Source: Bryobacterales bacterium
GTDB taxonomy: Bacteria > Acidobacteriota > Terriglobia > Bryobacterales > Bryobacteraceae
Reading direction: 5' to 3'
NCBI GenBank assembly: GCA_020847975.1
Contig: JADLBD010000214.1
Coordinates: forward strand, 1 to 51,927
DNA: 51,927 nt
In this document: positions 42,548-50,069 of the stretch, one piece after another
How positions within the stretch are numbered: the stretch's first letter is position 1
Layout: each line of letters begins with the position of its first letter
Program-made: the position numbers and the translations under genes
Notes under the pieces: generated by a model
What the model saw: only the letters and a program-made list of their open reading frames with translations
The model's database searches: none
What the model was told of the DNA's origin: nothing

Positions 42548-42870
42548 GCCAGTCGCGGGCTGACGTCGAATTTATGAACCTACTTTCAAGATGTTGGCGA
42601 ATTATTCTTCGCGACTTGTCGAACATGTCAAGATTACAATAAAGATTAAAAGAGCCTTGACTCGTAAAATGGCTAGGAGCATACTGTGATTGCTTGGGTC
42701 GCGAGCGCCTGACCTCCACGGCCCCCTGCAACCGTTGAGACTCAGGCGAGACAAAACAACTCCTTCCCGGCCAAGCCGGCTCACATAGGAGTCTCTTCAA
42801 CTCAAACAGCAAAAAACGAGGCAACTCGATTCTGCATTCCTTAGAAGTTTCAATTGGAAAGGAGAATTCG
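42548..42870. other. Gene-free spacer with long transcribed leader
   Basis: These 323 bases contain no gene. A candidate promoter lies at 42657-42685, giving a leader of roughly 180 bases. The leader includes a short GC hairpin (CCGGC-CAA-GCCGG, near 42770) before the next start. The AT-rich patch 42575-42660 fits an upstream promoter region. Confidence 0.45.
42657..42685 (+). promoter_or_regulatory. Candidate sigma70-type promoter
   Basis: TTGACT (42657-42662) and CATACT (42680-42685) are separated by 17 bases in an AT-rich stretch. It would transcribe the two exported unknown proteins downstream. Confidence 0.45.
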
Positions 42871-43638
42871 ATGCAAAGGCTAACTCTCGGCCGGTGTTGT
42901 GTGGTCGCACTGACCTGCATGGCGCTGGCTTTCCCGCTCAACGCACAAACAACGAAACTGCCGATCTCCGATTTCCTGGCAGCTCAGGGTCAGAGTTCGA
43001 TCTTCATACCGCCGGTCCGCGACTTTCTTGGCTGGGTTCAGGCGCTCTGCACTTCCCCCGGCCTAAGCTGCATGACAAAACCGCCTGACTATAATGGGCT
43101 CTGCTACGGTTACCTTGTCTCGGTCGACTACGCCGGCTTGGGCGACAAATATATCACTGATGGCGGCGGCCAATCTTCGGGAACGGTGATGGAGGGATCC
43201 GTCCTCGTACGCCCCATCGCCAACAACCGCGTCGAGGTGACGGTCTCGCTGCACACGAAGAACGCCCTGACCTTTGTCCTGGCGCCTTCTCCGATCATGC
43301 CGGGGACCTCGTGCATGTCGCCTTCGGACGCTAATTTTGCGACCCAGTCACTGGCCCTGGGCGCACGCGCCAACACGCTGCCGCTGCTCAGCCAGCGGGC
43401 TCTCGGCGACTCGTTCTGGCACATCACTTTCCAGAATCCGGCGGGCGCCCCGCTGCCTGACCTGATCGATCTTTTCTCTAGCCGTTTCTCCGACATCTTC
43501 GAGTATTCGTTCCATGCCGTGGCTACCGGTCCCATGGCAGGGGGCGGCGAAGGAACAGTCACCGTGCAGCAGGCTGGCAACGGCTCGCGGGGCAACCTGC
43601 AACCTGCGGTCGTGAATCTCCGCCAAACCGGAAACTGA
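42871..43638 (+). CDS. Unrecognised exported protein (255 aa)
   Basis: GGAAAGGAG precedes the ATG. The product has a signal peptide (MQRLTLGRCCVVALTCMALA, then FPLNA). I recognise no domain. The body contains five cysteines (PGLSCM, NGLCYGYLV, PGTSCMS and others), a beta-rich middle (GSVLVRPIANNRVEVTVSLH) and a C-terminus rich in Gly/Asn/Gln (TVTVQQAGNGSRGNLQPAVV). It ends in Gly-Asn, like the next gene's product (GNSGN), so the two may be exported together as a pair. The promoter and 180-base leader upstream suggest a dedicated transcript. Confidence 0.75.
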   Translation: MQRLTLGRCCVVALTCMALAFPLNAQTTKLPISDFLAAQGQSSIFIPPVRDFLGWVQALCTSPGLSCMTKPPDYNGLCYGYLVSVDYAGLGDKYITDGGGQSSGTVMEGSVLVRPIANNRVEVTVSLHTKNALTFVLAPSPIMPGTSCMSPSDANFATQSLALGARANTLPLLSQRALGDSFWHITFQNPAGAPLPDLIDLFSSRFSDIFEYSFHAVATGPMAGGGEGTVTVQQAGNGSRGNLQPAVVNLRQTGN

Positions 43639-43747
43639 CCGGACAGATCGCGTAGATCCTGCGCGCGCTGCAAGCATAGGACGGATGGCAACAACTTGTT
43701 TCTAATTGACCGTTTCATTACTTGTTCCTCAAGAAAGAAGGCGTAAA

Positions 43748-44464
43748 ATGTACAAATTCGTGTGTTCACTAGCAATCCTGTTTGCGATCGCCGTACTGGT
43801 ATCACTAGCTTTCGCTGGGGGTGGCGGGAATGTCATGCCGTCCACCGCCAGGCCATATGGTTATTCCCTGAATGACATGACGCTAAAGATGGCGCTGTTC
43901 CAAACAAGCGGGAACAATCCGGCCTACTATCCTCAAACTCCCTTCCAGGTGCTCTACATAAACTTCATGGTAAGTCCGCCCACCCGGACCGACATTTCCT
44001 GCCCGGCGCCGAACGGAGGAACGGGTGACCTGTATTCCGGCGCCAGTTCCTTTGTGGTACGCTCTGGAACACCGTTTTTCGTGCCTTTGTGGAGTGTCGA
44101 TGATTCACCGACTGTACTTCCTCCATTTCCTTACGATGCGAGCCTGGCCGGGCAGTACTTCTTTGATCCGTCATTAGTGGGCGGACGGGATTTCGAGGTG
44201 ATTGCCGATGGCCAATCCACGAAACTCAGCGAGTCCTATGTTGGGTGGGCGATAACCCCCATCGATCAGCCGCTCTTGGATGGCGGCGGGCACGGAATCA
44301 CCTTACTGGGCGTTTTCCTCACGCCAATGAGCGTCGGCGCGCACACGGTCACGATCAGAGGGCAGCTGGCGGGAGCCGGCCTTCTCACGTATTTCGGGGT
44401 GCATTGCATGGCGGAAGACTATAGCTATCTTGTCAAGGTAGTCCCGGGAAACAGCGGAAATTAG
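43748..44464 (+). CDS. Unrecognised exported protein (238 aa)
   Basis: AGAAGG before ATG 43748 decides the start; an earlier in-frame start lacks a signal peptide at its N-terminus. The product has a signal peptide (MYKFVCSLAILFAIAVLVSL, AFAGGGG). The remainder is predicted beta-rich (PFQVLYINFMVSPPTRTDIS; GAHTVTIRGQLAGAGLLTYF) with Cys residues in ISCPAPN and GVHCMAED. No family recognised. It follows the preceding exported protein by 109 bases and precedes the tRNA scar, so it may mark the end of the core region. Confidence 0.72.
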   Translation: MYKFVCSLAILFAIAVLVSLAFAGGGGNVMPSTARPYGYSLNDMTLKMALFQTSGNNPAYYPQTPFQVLYINFMVSPPTRTDISCPAPNGGTGDLYSGASSFVVRSGTPFFVPLWSVDDSPTVLPPFPYDASLAGQYFFDPSLVGGRDFEVIADGQSTKLSESYVGWAITPIDQPLLDGGGHGITLLGVFLTPMSVGAHTVTIRGQLAGAGLLTYFGVHCMAEDYSYLVKVVPGNSGN

Positions 44465-44555
44465 AAGCCGTCTTTGGGGAATTCGCTCGCACAACGGAGC
44501 CTCGCCAACCGGTGGATGAGCGAGTTCCCTGCAATGCGCGAATCGGAAGGATGCT

Positions 44556-44585
44556 TGGTAGCGCTAACGGGATTCGAACCCGCTA
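44556..44585 (-). other. tRNA 3'-end fragment with CCA: probable attachment-site scar
   Basis: Read on the minus strand this segment is a complete T-arm (GCGGG-TTCGAAT-CCCGT) followed by the 3' acceptor strand TAGCGCT, a discriminator A and CCA. No matching 5' acceptor (AGCGCTA), D-arm or seven-base anticodon loop is found in the next 100 bases, so it is not a full gene. Such fragments mark the far end of islands that integrate into a tRNA 3' end. With this orientation the intact tRNA and island should lie at higher coordinates. Confidence 0.65.
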
Positions 44586-44740
44586 CGCGCCAGTCTCGAC
44601 TAGTCTATCACGGTCTAAGTGTTTGTAAACACGTTCGTGCTGTCCGGCGAGCCCGGCGGGAAGTGCGCCACGGTTGGCCGTGGTGGTTGCCCGGTGGTTG
44701 CCGTACATTCTCCTTCGGAACATCGTGGGCAGTCTGAAGC

Positions 44741-45445
44741 TCACGAGTAGAGCCGCTTCTGTTCTCCCGTCAAGAACCAATCGATGCAGCGAGCCAGATC
44801 GTCGGTCCAGTACTCATCCGGACAGGTGGGCACGGGCTGAAAGATCTCGATTAGCGCGGGCTGCTGCGGCCGCGGGAGAAGCCAACTCCCGACGGTATAC
44901 ATGAATCGCTTCCAGTCACCGGTCGAGGGGTGGAGATTGACTGCGAGGATGTCGAAATCGCCGAAGCGGTACGGGCGCGTCTTATCACCGTTTTTCTGGC
45001 CGCTCCTGGTCTTCTGAACCTCGACAACGTGCATGGTTCCGGTCGGACAGTTCAGTGTCCCGCGTCCGCGCGCGGAATACTCCTTCGGAACACCAGCTTG
45101 CCGACGCTGCAGCTTCACTTGAACCCGCACTCGGGTCCCTGCCATCTCCAGAACGAAATCGTAGGTCTGATCACCGACGATGGTTGCCGACTTCCAGCCG
45201 GATGCTTCGAGTGCGGGGAGAACGTTCTCCTCGAACGTTGCCTCGGCGAGGATGCCGCGCACTCCGCGCAGCGTCAGATCGGAAGAACGTGCGATCGCCG
45301 TCAGAATCGCCTCGGCAGTCGTACCCCACTGCCGTTCCAGCGGATGCAGCGGAAGGCGCTGCCGCAAATGGCTGAGCACTACCCTCTGCTCTTCCTCGCT
45401 CAGGGCATCGATCAGCCTGCAAATCTCGTCTGTCGCTCGGCTCAT
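44741..45445 (-). CDS. Putative type II restriction endonuclease (PD-(D/E)xK-like)
   Basis: The 234 aa product shows a nuclease-like core: D96 in DQTYDFVLEM, then VRVQVKLQ with Q109 and K111, giving D-x12-Q-x-K. Gln in place of the second acidic residue is a known variation. The surrounding strands (GWKSATIVGDQ; TMHVVEVQKTRSG; RPYRFGDFDILAVNL) fit the alpha/beta fold of restriction enzymes. The N-terminal 70 residues are helical. It follows the HTH gene with a four-base ATGA overlap and is divergent from a DNA methyltransferase. That layout is the main evidence that it is the cognate nuclease. Recognition sequence unknown. Confidence 0.68.
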   Translation of the reverse strand: MSRATDEICRLIDALSEEEQRVVLSHLRQRLPLHPLERQWGTTAEAILTAIARSSDLTLRGVRGILAEATFEENVLPALEASGWKSATIVGDQTYDFVLEMAGTRVRVQVKLQRRQAGVPKEYSARGRGTLNCPTGTMHVVEVQKTRSGQKNGDKTRPYRFGDFDILAVNLHPSTGDWKRFMYTVGSWLLPRPQQPALIEIFQPVPTCPDEYWTDDLARCIDWFLTGEQKRLYS

Positions 45446-45642
45446 TTGGGAGGTCGTCCTGCCGGCTCAGGCGTGAACGCCTCGACCTCTTTCCGCCGGA
45501 CGAGCAACCGTCCTCCGATCTTGAGAACCGGCAACCTGCCCTTCTTGACCAGAAGCGCGATCGCCTGCCGCGACACACCGCGAAGCCTGGCAGCTTCGGC
45601 CTGCGAGATCCACTCTTGTGCGTCGCGAAAATGGGTTGACAT
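45442..45642 (-). CDS. Small HTH (excisionase/MerR-like) DNA-binding protein
   Basis: ATG 45642 is preferred over a TTG two codons upstream. The 66 aa product is essentially one winged helix-turn-helix (WISQAEAARLRGVSRQAIAL, LVKKGRLPVLKIGGRLLVRR), as in the excisionase-type HTH_17 family. The gene overlaps the nuclease start by four bases and its own start codon lies inside a TTGACA-T-TGTCAA palindrome. It is placed like a controller (C) protein of a restriction-modification system, which delays nuclease synthesis until the methyltransferase has acted. The fold differs from classical C proteins, so this role is inferred from position. Confidence 0.8.
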   Translation of the reverse strand: MSTHFRDAQEWISQAEAARLRGVSRQAIALLVKKGRLPVLKIGGRLLVRRKEVEAFTPEPAGRPPK

Positions 45643-45664
45643 TGTCAATCTATTGCGGTAACCT
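45636..45664 (+). promoter_or_regulatory. Methyltransferase promoter overlapping a palindromic operator
   Basis: TTGACA (45636-45641) and TAACCT (45659-45664) are 17 bases apart and point to the methyltransferase. The -35 is also the left arm of TTGACA-T-TGTCAA (45636-45648), whose right arm covers the start codon of the divergent HTH gene. One bound protein could repress both directions. Confidence 0.5.
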
Positions 45665-45711
45665 TGTACAATCGACGATTATAACGAGTGGACAGGAGCG
45701 CTGCACTTTTC

Positions 45712-46743
45712 ATGCCGTCGAACGGTGAGCACATCGATGTGAAACCCGAAGAGATTGAGGCTGCCCTTGGCAGGGAGCCCCTCTATCGAACCACGCACGG
45801 CGCTGCGTTCCTCGGCGACTCACTCGAACTGCTGGGCCGCGTCCCAACCGGCAGCGTGAATCTGGTTTTCACATCGCCGCCATACGCTCTTCATTTCAAG
45901 AAGGAATATGGCAACGCCCACAAGCGCGATTACGTGCGGTGGTTCATCCCGTTCGCGAAAGAGATCCTGCGTGTGCTGCGGGATGACGGAAGCTTCGTCC
46001 TGAATATCGGCGGCAGCTATAACGAGGGCAAGCCGACCCGCTCGCTGTACCACTTTCATCTTCTGATCGCGTTGGTCGAAGAAGTTGGCTTCCATCTCGC
46101 GCAAGAGTGCTTCTGGTACAACCCCGCCAAGATGCCAATGCCGGCCGAATGGGTTACCGTTCGCAGGATCCGAATCAAGGATTCCGTCGAGTACGTTTGG
46201 TGGTTTTCGAAGACGCCCTGGCCGAAAGCAAGCAACGTGCGCGTGCTGAAGGATTACAGCCCGGACATGATCCGGCTGAGCCGGCGGGGTGTTCGGCCAA
46301 CCGTGCGTCCCTCCGGACACGTGATTCGCGACTCGTTTGACAAGATCGAAACCGGCGGCGCGATTCCAGGGAATGTCGTGGACGGCGAGCTGCCGGACGT
46401 CCTCGATGCGCCAGTCCCCGAGACGATGTTGAAGTTCGGCAACAACGCCGCCAACGACGATTACGCGAAGAGGAGCAAGGAACTGGGGTTGAAGATGCAC
46501 CCCGCCCGGTTCCCCGCTGCCCTGCCCGAGTTCTTCATTAAGCTCCTGACCGAGCAAGGCGACATGGTGATCGATCCATTCGCCGGGTCCAACACGACTG
46601 GCGTGGTCGCGGAGGGCTTACGGCGCGGCTGGATCGCAATGGAACGGGTAGCGGAATATCTGGAGACGAGCAAGGTGCGGTTTGAGCACGCCGTCAGTCT
46701 GGACGACTCGCCGAAAACTCAGGTGCAGGCGGAGCTTTTCTGA
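45712..46743 (+). CDS. Site-specific DNA methyltransferase (TSPPY, probably cytosine-N4)
   Basis: I favour ATG 45712, which has AGGAG 13 bases upstream; an in-frame GTG at 45688 would add eight residues. The 343 aa product shows motif IV first (TSPPY, 54-58) and motif I near the end (IDPFAGSNTTG, about 287-297), the beta-class order. S/T-P-P-Y is typical of N4-cytosine enzymes, whereas D-P-P-Y would suggest N6-adenine, so m4C is most likely. The target-recognition region is the variable middle (about 160-260). It is divergent from the HTH-nuclease pair. Downstream about 330 bases are gene-free. Confidence 0.88.
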   Translation: MPSNGEHIDVKPEEIEAALGREPLYRTTHGAAFLGDSLELLGRVPTGSVNLVFTSPPYALHFKKEYGNAHKRDYVRWFIPFAKEILRVLRDDGSFVLNIGGSYNEGKPTRSLYHFHLLIALVEEVGFHLAQECFWYNPAKMPMPAEWVTVRRIRIKDSVEYVWWFSKTPWPKASNVRVLKDYSPDMIRLSRRGVRPTVRPSGHVIRDSFDKIETGGAIPGNVVDGELPDVLDAPVPETMLKFGNNAANDDYAKRSKELGLKMHPARFPAALPEFFIKLLTEQGDMVIDPFAGSNTTGVVAEGLRRGWIAMERVAEYLETSKVRFEHAVSLDDSPKTQVQAELF

Positions 46744-47071
46744 ACTCGTTCTAACACTGTATCGCCGGAAAGGCAATACTCACTTTGTTCCGAACCCAAT
46801 GATAGGCGCAGAAGTGACAGCTCGGTTACAGCCAGAAATAGAAGCCCCTCCACTCCTCCGGCACCCCTGTCACAGGGAGCGGAACCCGGCCGCCGGATCG
46901 GGGCAGACGGTGAATGACGCCGAAGGAATGGATGCTTCAGGATGTCGCCTTGGATGAAATGACAATTCGGCAAACGACTGGCTACCGAATGAGCGTCATC
47001 CAGGTGATTGGGTTCGAACTCAGCGCCGAAGGCGGGCCTCGCTTTTCACCAGCAGGGCCATCCAAGCCTGT
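46744..47071. other. Gene-free spacer
   Basis: About 330 bases with no credible gene. A short hairpin (CCCTG-TCA-CAGGG, 46865-46877) could end methyltransferase transcription but has no T-run. A T-arm-like string GGTTCGAACT at 47011 lacks an acceptor stem and CCA and is not counted as a tRNA. Confidence 0.4.
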
Positions 47072-47626
47072 TTATTGTGCGCGCCATCCGTCATCAAACA
47101 ATGCAAATTGGATTTGCTCGACACGCGATGCTGTCTGCTGAGCTAGTGCAGGTTCAACTTGCATTCCCGTGCCGCCGACCATTCTCCCATTCTGGAGACG
47201 ATCCAATAGTTCCTTGTGCTGGGAATACAGTGGTGACGGCTGAAATACCAGACGTGCTTGCACCGTGGCGTTTGTGGGGCTTGACTGTTGAACACCTTCA
47301 ATTCCTGACAGTGAGAAGCTGCCGGCGGTGTACCTGAAGGGACCCATACTTGCGCCACCACTCACGCCGTTACCGTTTGGTCCAGGAGCGCAGGTGTCAG
47401 TACCAGTGCAGGAAATAACACCCGCTTGCGCAAGCTGCATCAAAGCGTTATAGGCGTCATCATTGCCCTGGAACCGAATGAATCCTGGTGTGCTGGGAAA
47501 TGATCCTTGCACGGTTCCAAAGTTCCTTCCTTGAAGGAGTTTCGCAGCAGTTTCACGGTCCAGCTTTTTCTTGGTGCACCCTGTAAAAAATAGAACGAGC
47601 ATCAACGGCATAATCACCCGATACAT
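47072..47626 (-). CDS. Putative lipoprotein of unknown function
   Basis: GGAGG lies about seven bases before the ATG. The 184 aa product has a lipoprotein signal (MYRVIMPLMLVLFFTGCTKK) with the lipobox Cys at residue 17. The mature part has a Gly/Asn-rich loop around CTGTDTCAPGPNGNGVSGGA and no recognised domain. The three genes that follow on the minus strand (47.7-51.3 kb) also encode secreted proteins, so a surface cluster is likely. Confidence 0.75.
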   Translation of the reverse strand: MYRVIMPLMLVLFFTGCTKKKLDRETAAKLLQGRNFGTVQGSFPSTPGFIRFQGNDDAYNALMQLAQAGVISCTGTDTCAPGPNGNGVSGGASMGPFRYTAGSFSLSGIEGVQQSSPTNATVQARLVFQPSPLYSQHKELLDRLQNGRMVGGTGMQVEPALAQQTASRVEQIQFALFDDGWRAQ

Positions 47627-47701
47627 TGGTCGCCTCCTCTTAAGTGCGATATGCGTTAGTTCCTCGTTTATCCGTCTTCACCTGCCTCGCCCTCGCAGCT
47701 A

Positions 47702-49084
47702 CTACCGTCGCCAAACCAACGCGTTTCGATCCAACCCTATCTCGAACGAAACCACCTCGTAGTTGACGCTCTGGAACAACAGGTAGAACTCGGGTTGCCC
47801 TCCCGACGACTCATCGACGTTTGGAACGGTGAATCGAATGGCATTGACTGTGCTGTAGAACCCTAAGAAGTCACCACCCGGACTTCTTAACGCTTCATAG
47901 GGCAAACGCAAAACATCGTTGTTGTTCTCATCTTCGAGCTTGGCACTGAACCAAGTGCTCGGCTCACGATTTCCAGCTCCGAGAAAATCGGCAAAACTGT
48001 TTGCTAACTGCATGTACCCGATCGGGTCCCAGAGTCCCACCAAATTGGACAGCACGTTAAGGCCGGCTTCACCCCGTTCGCTCAACGTCTTCGACCGAAT
48101 GGTTTCCCAAGCAGCATTCCAAGGTTCCGTCCGAACGGTCTGTCGATCTCGGTTCGACGACTCCATCCGTGAATTACGTCGATCCACTTTCACCCCATGC
48201 GGGTACACAACGACCAGAAGGGCTTTCCAGAGATCCCCTATACCAGTGGTCCTGCTCGAACCGATGATCGTAGCCCTGTAGGTATAGGTTTGCCCGCTCA
48301 ACTTCTCCTTTTCCAATATCGCAGTGATGTAGCCGTTCTGGTAGTCGTAGTTCCAGCGAGTGACATTTGAGGGTCCAATGATCGTTGAAGAACAGGTCAG
48401 CAGCTTAGGCGACCCGTTCAGCTCCTGATTGGTACCGCCATATTTGATACGCATCGTGTGAGTCGCCCCGTCTTTCAGGGCCGGCGGCGGCACATAGTTG
48501 AAAGCATATCTCTTGGTGCCAGGCAAGTCTTCTCGGAACTCGTCGGCAAGCACGCTGTCTAGCCTCTGGTTGCCATCATAAATGTCCACTCGAATCGCGC
48601 TGGAACTGTTCCTGTCGCGAGCCCAACCGTAAAGCTTGTCACAGCGGGCATCGTCAAAAAACCCTTCGTAAGCCGTGGTTGTTGGAGTTGGAGTTGTGCC
48701 AATCCGAAATGAAATATCCACAACCATTGTGCCGTTAAGGTACACACGCGCTCGCCAAGTGCCAACGAGCGATGCTGCCGAGGTTCCAGCGATATTAAGC
48801 GACGAGACATAGCAGGAGTACTGATCTGTGTCACTCCATGACCCGCTCCAATGCACGGTCTGATCCGGCCTGATCCATTCATTACGAAGCGTTCCACCGG
48901 GTGCCTGACTGAAACGGAAGAAAAGAACCGCCTTTTCGTCAGACGGCAGGAATGAGGAGATGGATGGATGAGGAGAGTTGCAGTACGGAACCTCCACGTT
49001 CGTTACGACAGATTCCAGCGGAGTCTGTGCTTGAGCAGCAACCACACACAATGCTGCTAGTCCGGAGAGAAGTGCGGTTCGCAT
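47702..49084 (-). CDS. Exported Ig-like/beta-sandwich protein of unknown function
   Basis: The 460 aa product has a signal peptide (MRTALLSGLAALCVVAAQAQ). Residues about 30-130 are a beta-sandwich (CNSPHPSISSFLPSDEKAVL; VGTWRARVYLNGTMVVDISF). A second segment about 138-230 (YEGFFDDARCDKLYGWARDR; VDIYDGNQRLDSV) looks like another such domain with a D-rich loop. The C-terminal 200 residues are not recognised. A broken copy of its N-terminal domain is present at 51.3-51.6 kb (CTAPPAATSFQPSDGKVHLY). No strong ribosome binding site. Probably a surface or extracellular protein. Confidence 0.72.
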   Translation of the reverse strand: MRTALLSGLAALCVVAAQAQTPLESVVTNVEVPYCNSPHPSISSFLPSDEKAVLFFRFSQAPGGTLRNEWIRPDQTVHWSGSWSDTDQYSCYVSSLNIAGTSAASLVGTWRARVYLNGTMVVDISFRIGTTPTPTTTAYEGFFDDARCDKLYGWARDRNSSSAIRVDIYDGNQRLDSVLADEFREDLPGTKRYAFNYVPPPALKDGATHTMRIKYGGTNQELNGSPKLLTCSSTIIGPSNVTRWNYDYQNGYITAILEKEKLSGQTYTYRATIIGSSRTTGIGDLWKALLVVVYPHGVKVDRRNSRMESSNRDRQTVRTEPWNAAWETIRSKTLSERGEAGLNVLSNLVGLWDPIGYMQLANSFADFLGAGNREPSTWFSAKLEDENNNDVLRLPYEALRSPGGDFLGFYSTVNAIRFTVPNVDESSGGQPEFYLLFQSVNYEVVSFEIGLDRNALVWRR

Positions 49085-49093
49085 TCGAGATTC

Positions 49094-50035
49094 TCACTTT
49101 CCGATTCCAAAATCAAACTCAGCAGTAAGGAAGAGAAATGATAAGAGGTACTCGCCGCTTTCCAGTTCTGCAACGGGCGCGATCTCATATACGGTCGTCG
49201 AAAGCTTCTTCACAGCTATTGCGCGCAAGCTTTTTGGAGGATATCCCCCGCGAGAGGCGCTAAAGCCACCAGCACGGGAGAGTTCGATTTCGCGCTGGTT
49301 ATTCTTGACTTTTAGCTTAACGAGTTGAGCCTCGGGAGGCCTGTCCACGCCGTAAGTGCTCTGTTGGACAGCCTGGACCTCATACTGGTTGCGTACAAGA
49401 TAGAAAACTGGTTTGCGGTCTGATACGCGAAACGTAGCGTGCGGGCCGGCGAGGACACCTATGAGTCGGGAAGGCACACCGGGAACCAGAGATTTCAGGC
49501 CAGGGCCTCGCCCCTGAATTTTCTGAACTCCCTCCAGCCTTACCGGACCTGCTTCGGTCTTGTAATACACCCCGGGGTTCTGTGGTAGATCGGAGGGTTC
49601 GTTTGAAACGGCCTTGACTGATTTAACATCTCCTCCGCCGGCAGAAGGGGGCAGCGGCCTGGACGACGGATTGGGCGCTTGTTGCAGACCGGTTGTTGGG
49701 GCAGGCAACGCAGGTGTGACAGGTTTGATCTCAGCTTTAGGGTCCATCATCACTGTGAGGACCCTATCGCTGGCGCCTGCCTTCTTCAACTTGATCAACT
49801 CCTCAGCGCTCAAGTCGAAGGCCGTGCCTTCTTTTCGCAACCGCGAAATAACAAGGTCGTCGGACAGCCCGGCTTGGACCAGTGAGATTATGCCATCAAC
49901 GGTAAGGCCTTGGGGTTTGGCAACCTCTACGGAATCGGCCTTCTTTGGAGCCAACTTTTTTGGCGGGCCCGGAGTTTGTTGCGCGAGCGCCGCCGATAGA
50001 AAGAGACTCGTCAAGATCATCAGCAGTTGTGGCAT
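49094..50035 (-). CDS. Secreted protein with VQAGLSDD module, paralogue A
   Basis: GAGGAG before ATG 50035 fixes the start. The 313 aa product has a signal peptide (MPQLLMILTSLFLSAALAQQ), a short Lys/Pro linker, then a 67-residue module (about 40-106: VQAGLSDD...FDLSAEELIKLKKAGASD...MMDPKAEIKPV). A Pro/Ser linker and a beta-rich C-terminal domain follow (GVYYKTEAGPVRLEGVQKIQ; RLIGVLAGPHATFRVSDRKP). About 52 of 67 module residues are identical to the next gene's. The module resembles short, widespread helical segments in secreted acidobacterial proteins that I cannot assign to a named family. Confidence 0.75.
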   Translation of the reverse strand: MPQLLMILTSLFLSAALAQQTPGPPKKLAPKKADSVEVAKPQGLTVDGIISLVQAGLSDDLVISRLRKEGTAFDLSAEELIKLKKAGASDRVLTVMMDPKAEIKPVTPALPAPTTGLQQAPNPSSRPLPPSAGGGDVKSVKAVSNEPSDLPQNPGVYYKTEAGPVRLEGVQKIQGRGPGLKSLVPGVPSRLIGVLAGPHATFRVSDRKPVFYLVRNQYEVQAVQQSTYGVDRPPEAQLVKLKVKNNQREIELSRAGGFSASRGGYPPKSLRAIAVKKLSTTVYEIAPVAELESGEYLLSFLFLTAEFDFGIGK

Positions 50036-50069
50036 GTTGTCATACTCCTCTTTCGTGCGCACCTCAGCC

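Noticed and set aside
44474..44737. 87-codon open frame containing LTGFEPATRQ
   Set aside because: The GFEPAT string is the known false translation of a tRNA T-arm read antisense; the DNA is the tRNA fragment, not a gene.
46719..46973. 84-codon minus-strand frame after the methyltransferase
   Set aside because: No family resemblance, overlaps the methyltransferase end and lacks a convincing start.
47005..47025. T-arm-like GGGTTCGAACTC string
   Set aside because: No acceptor stem, CCA or other tRNA arms nearby.
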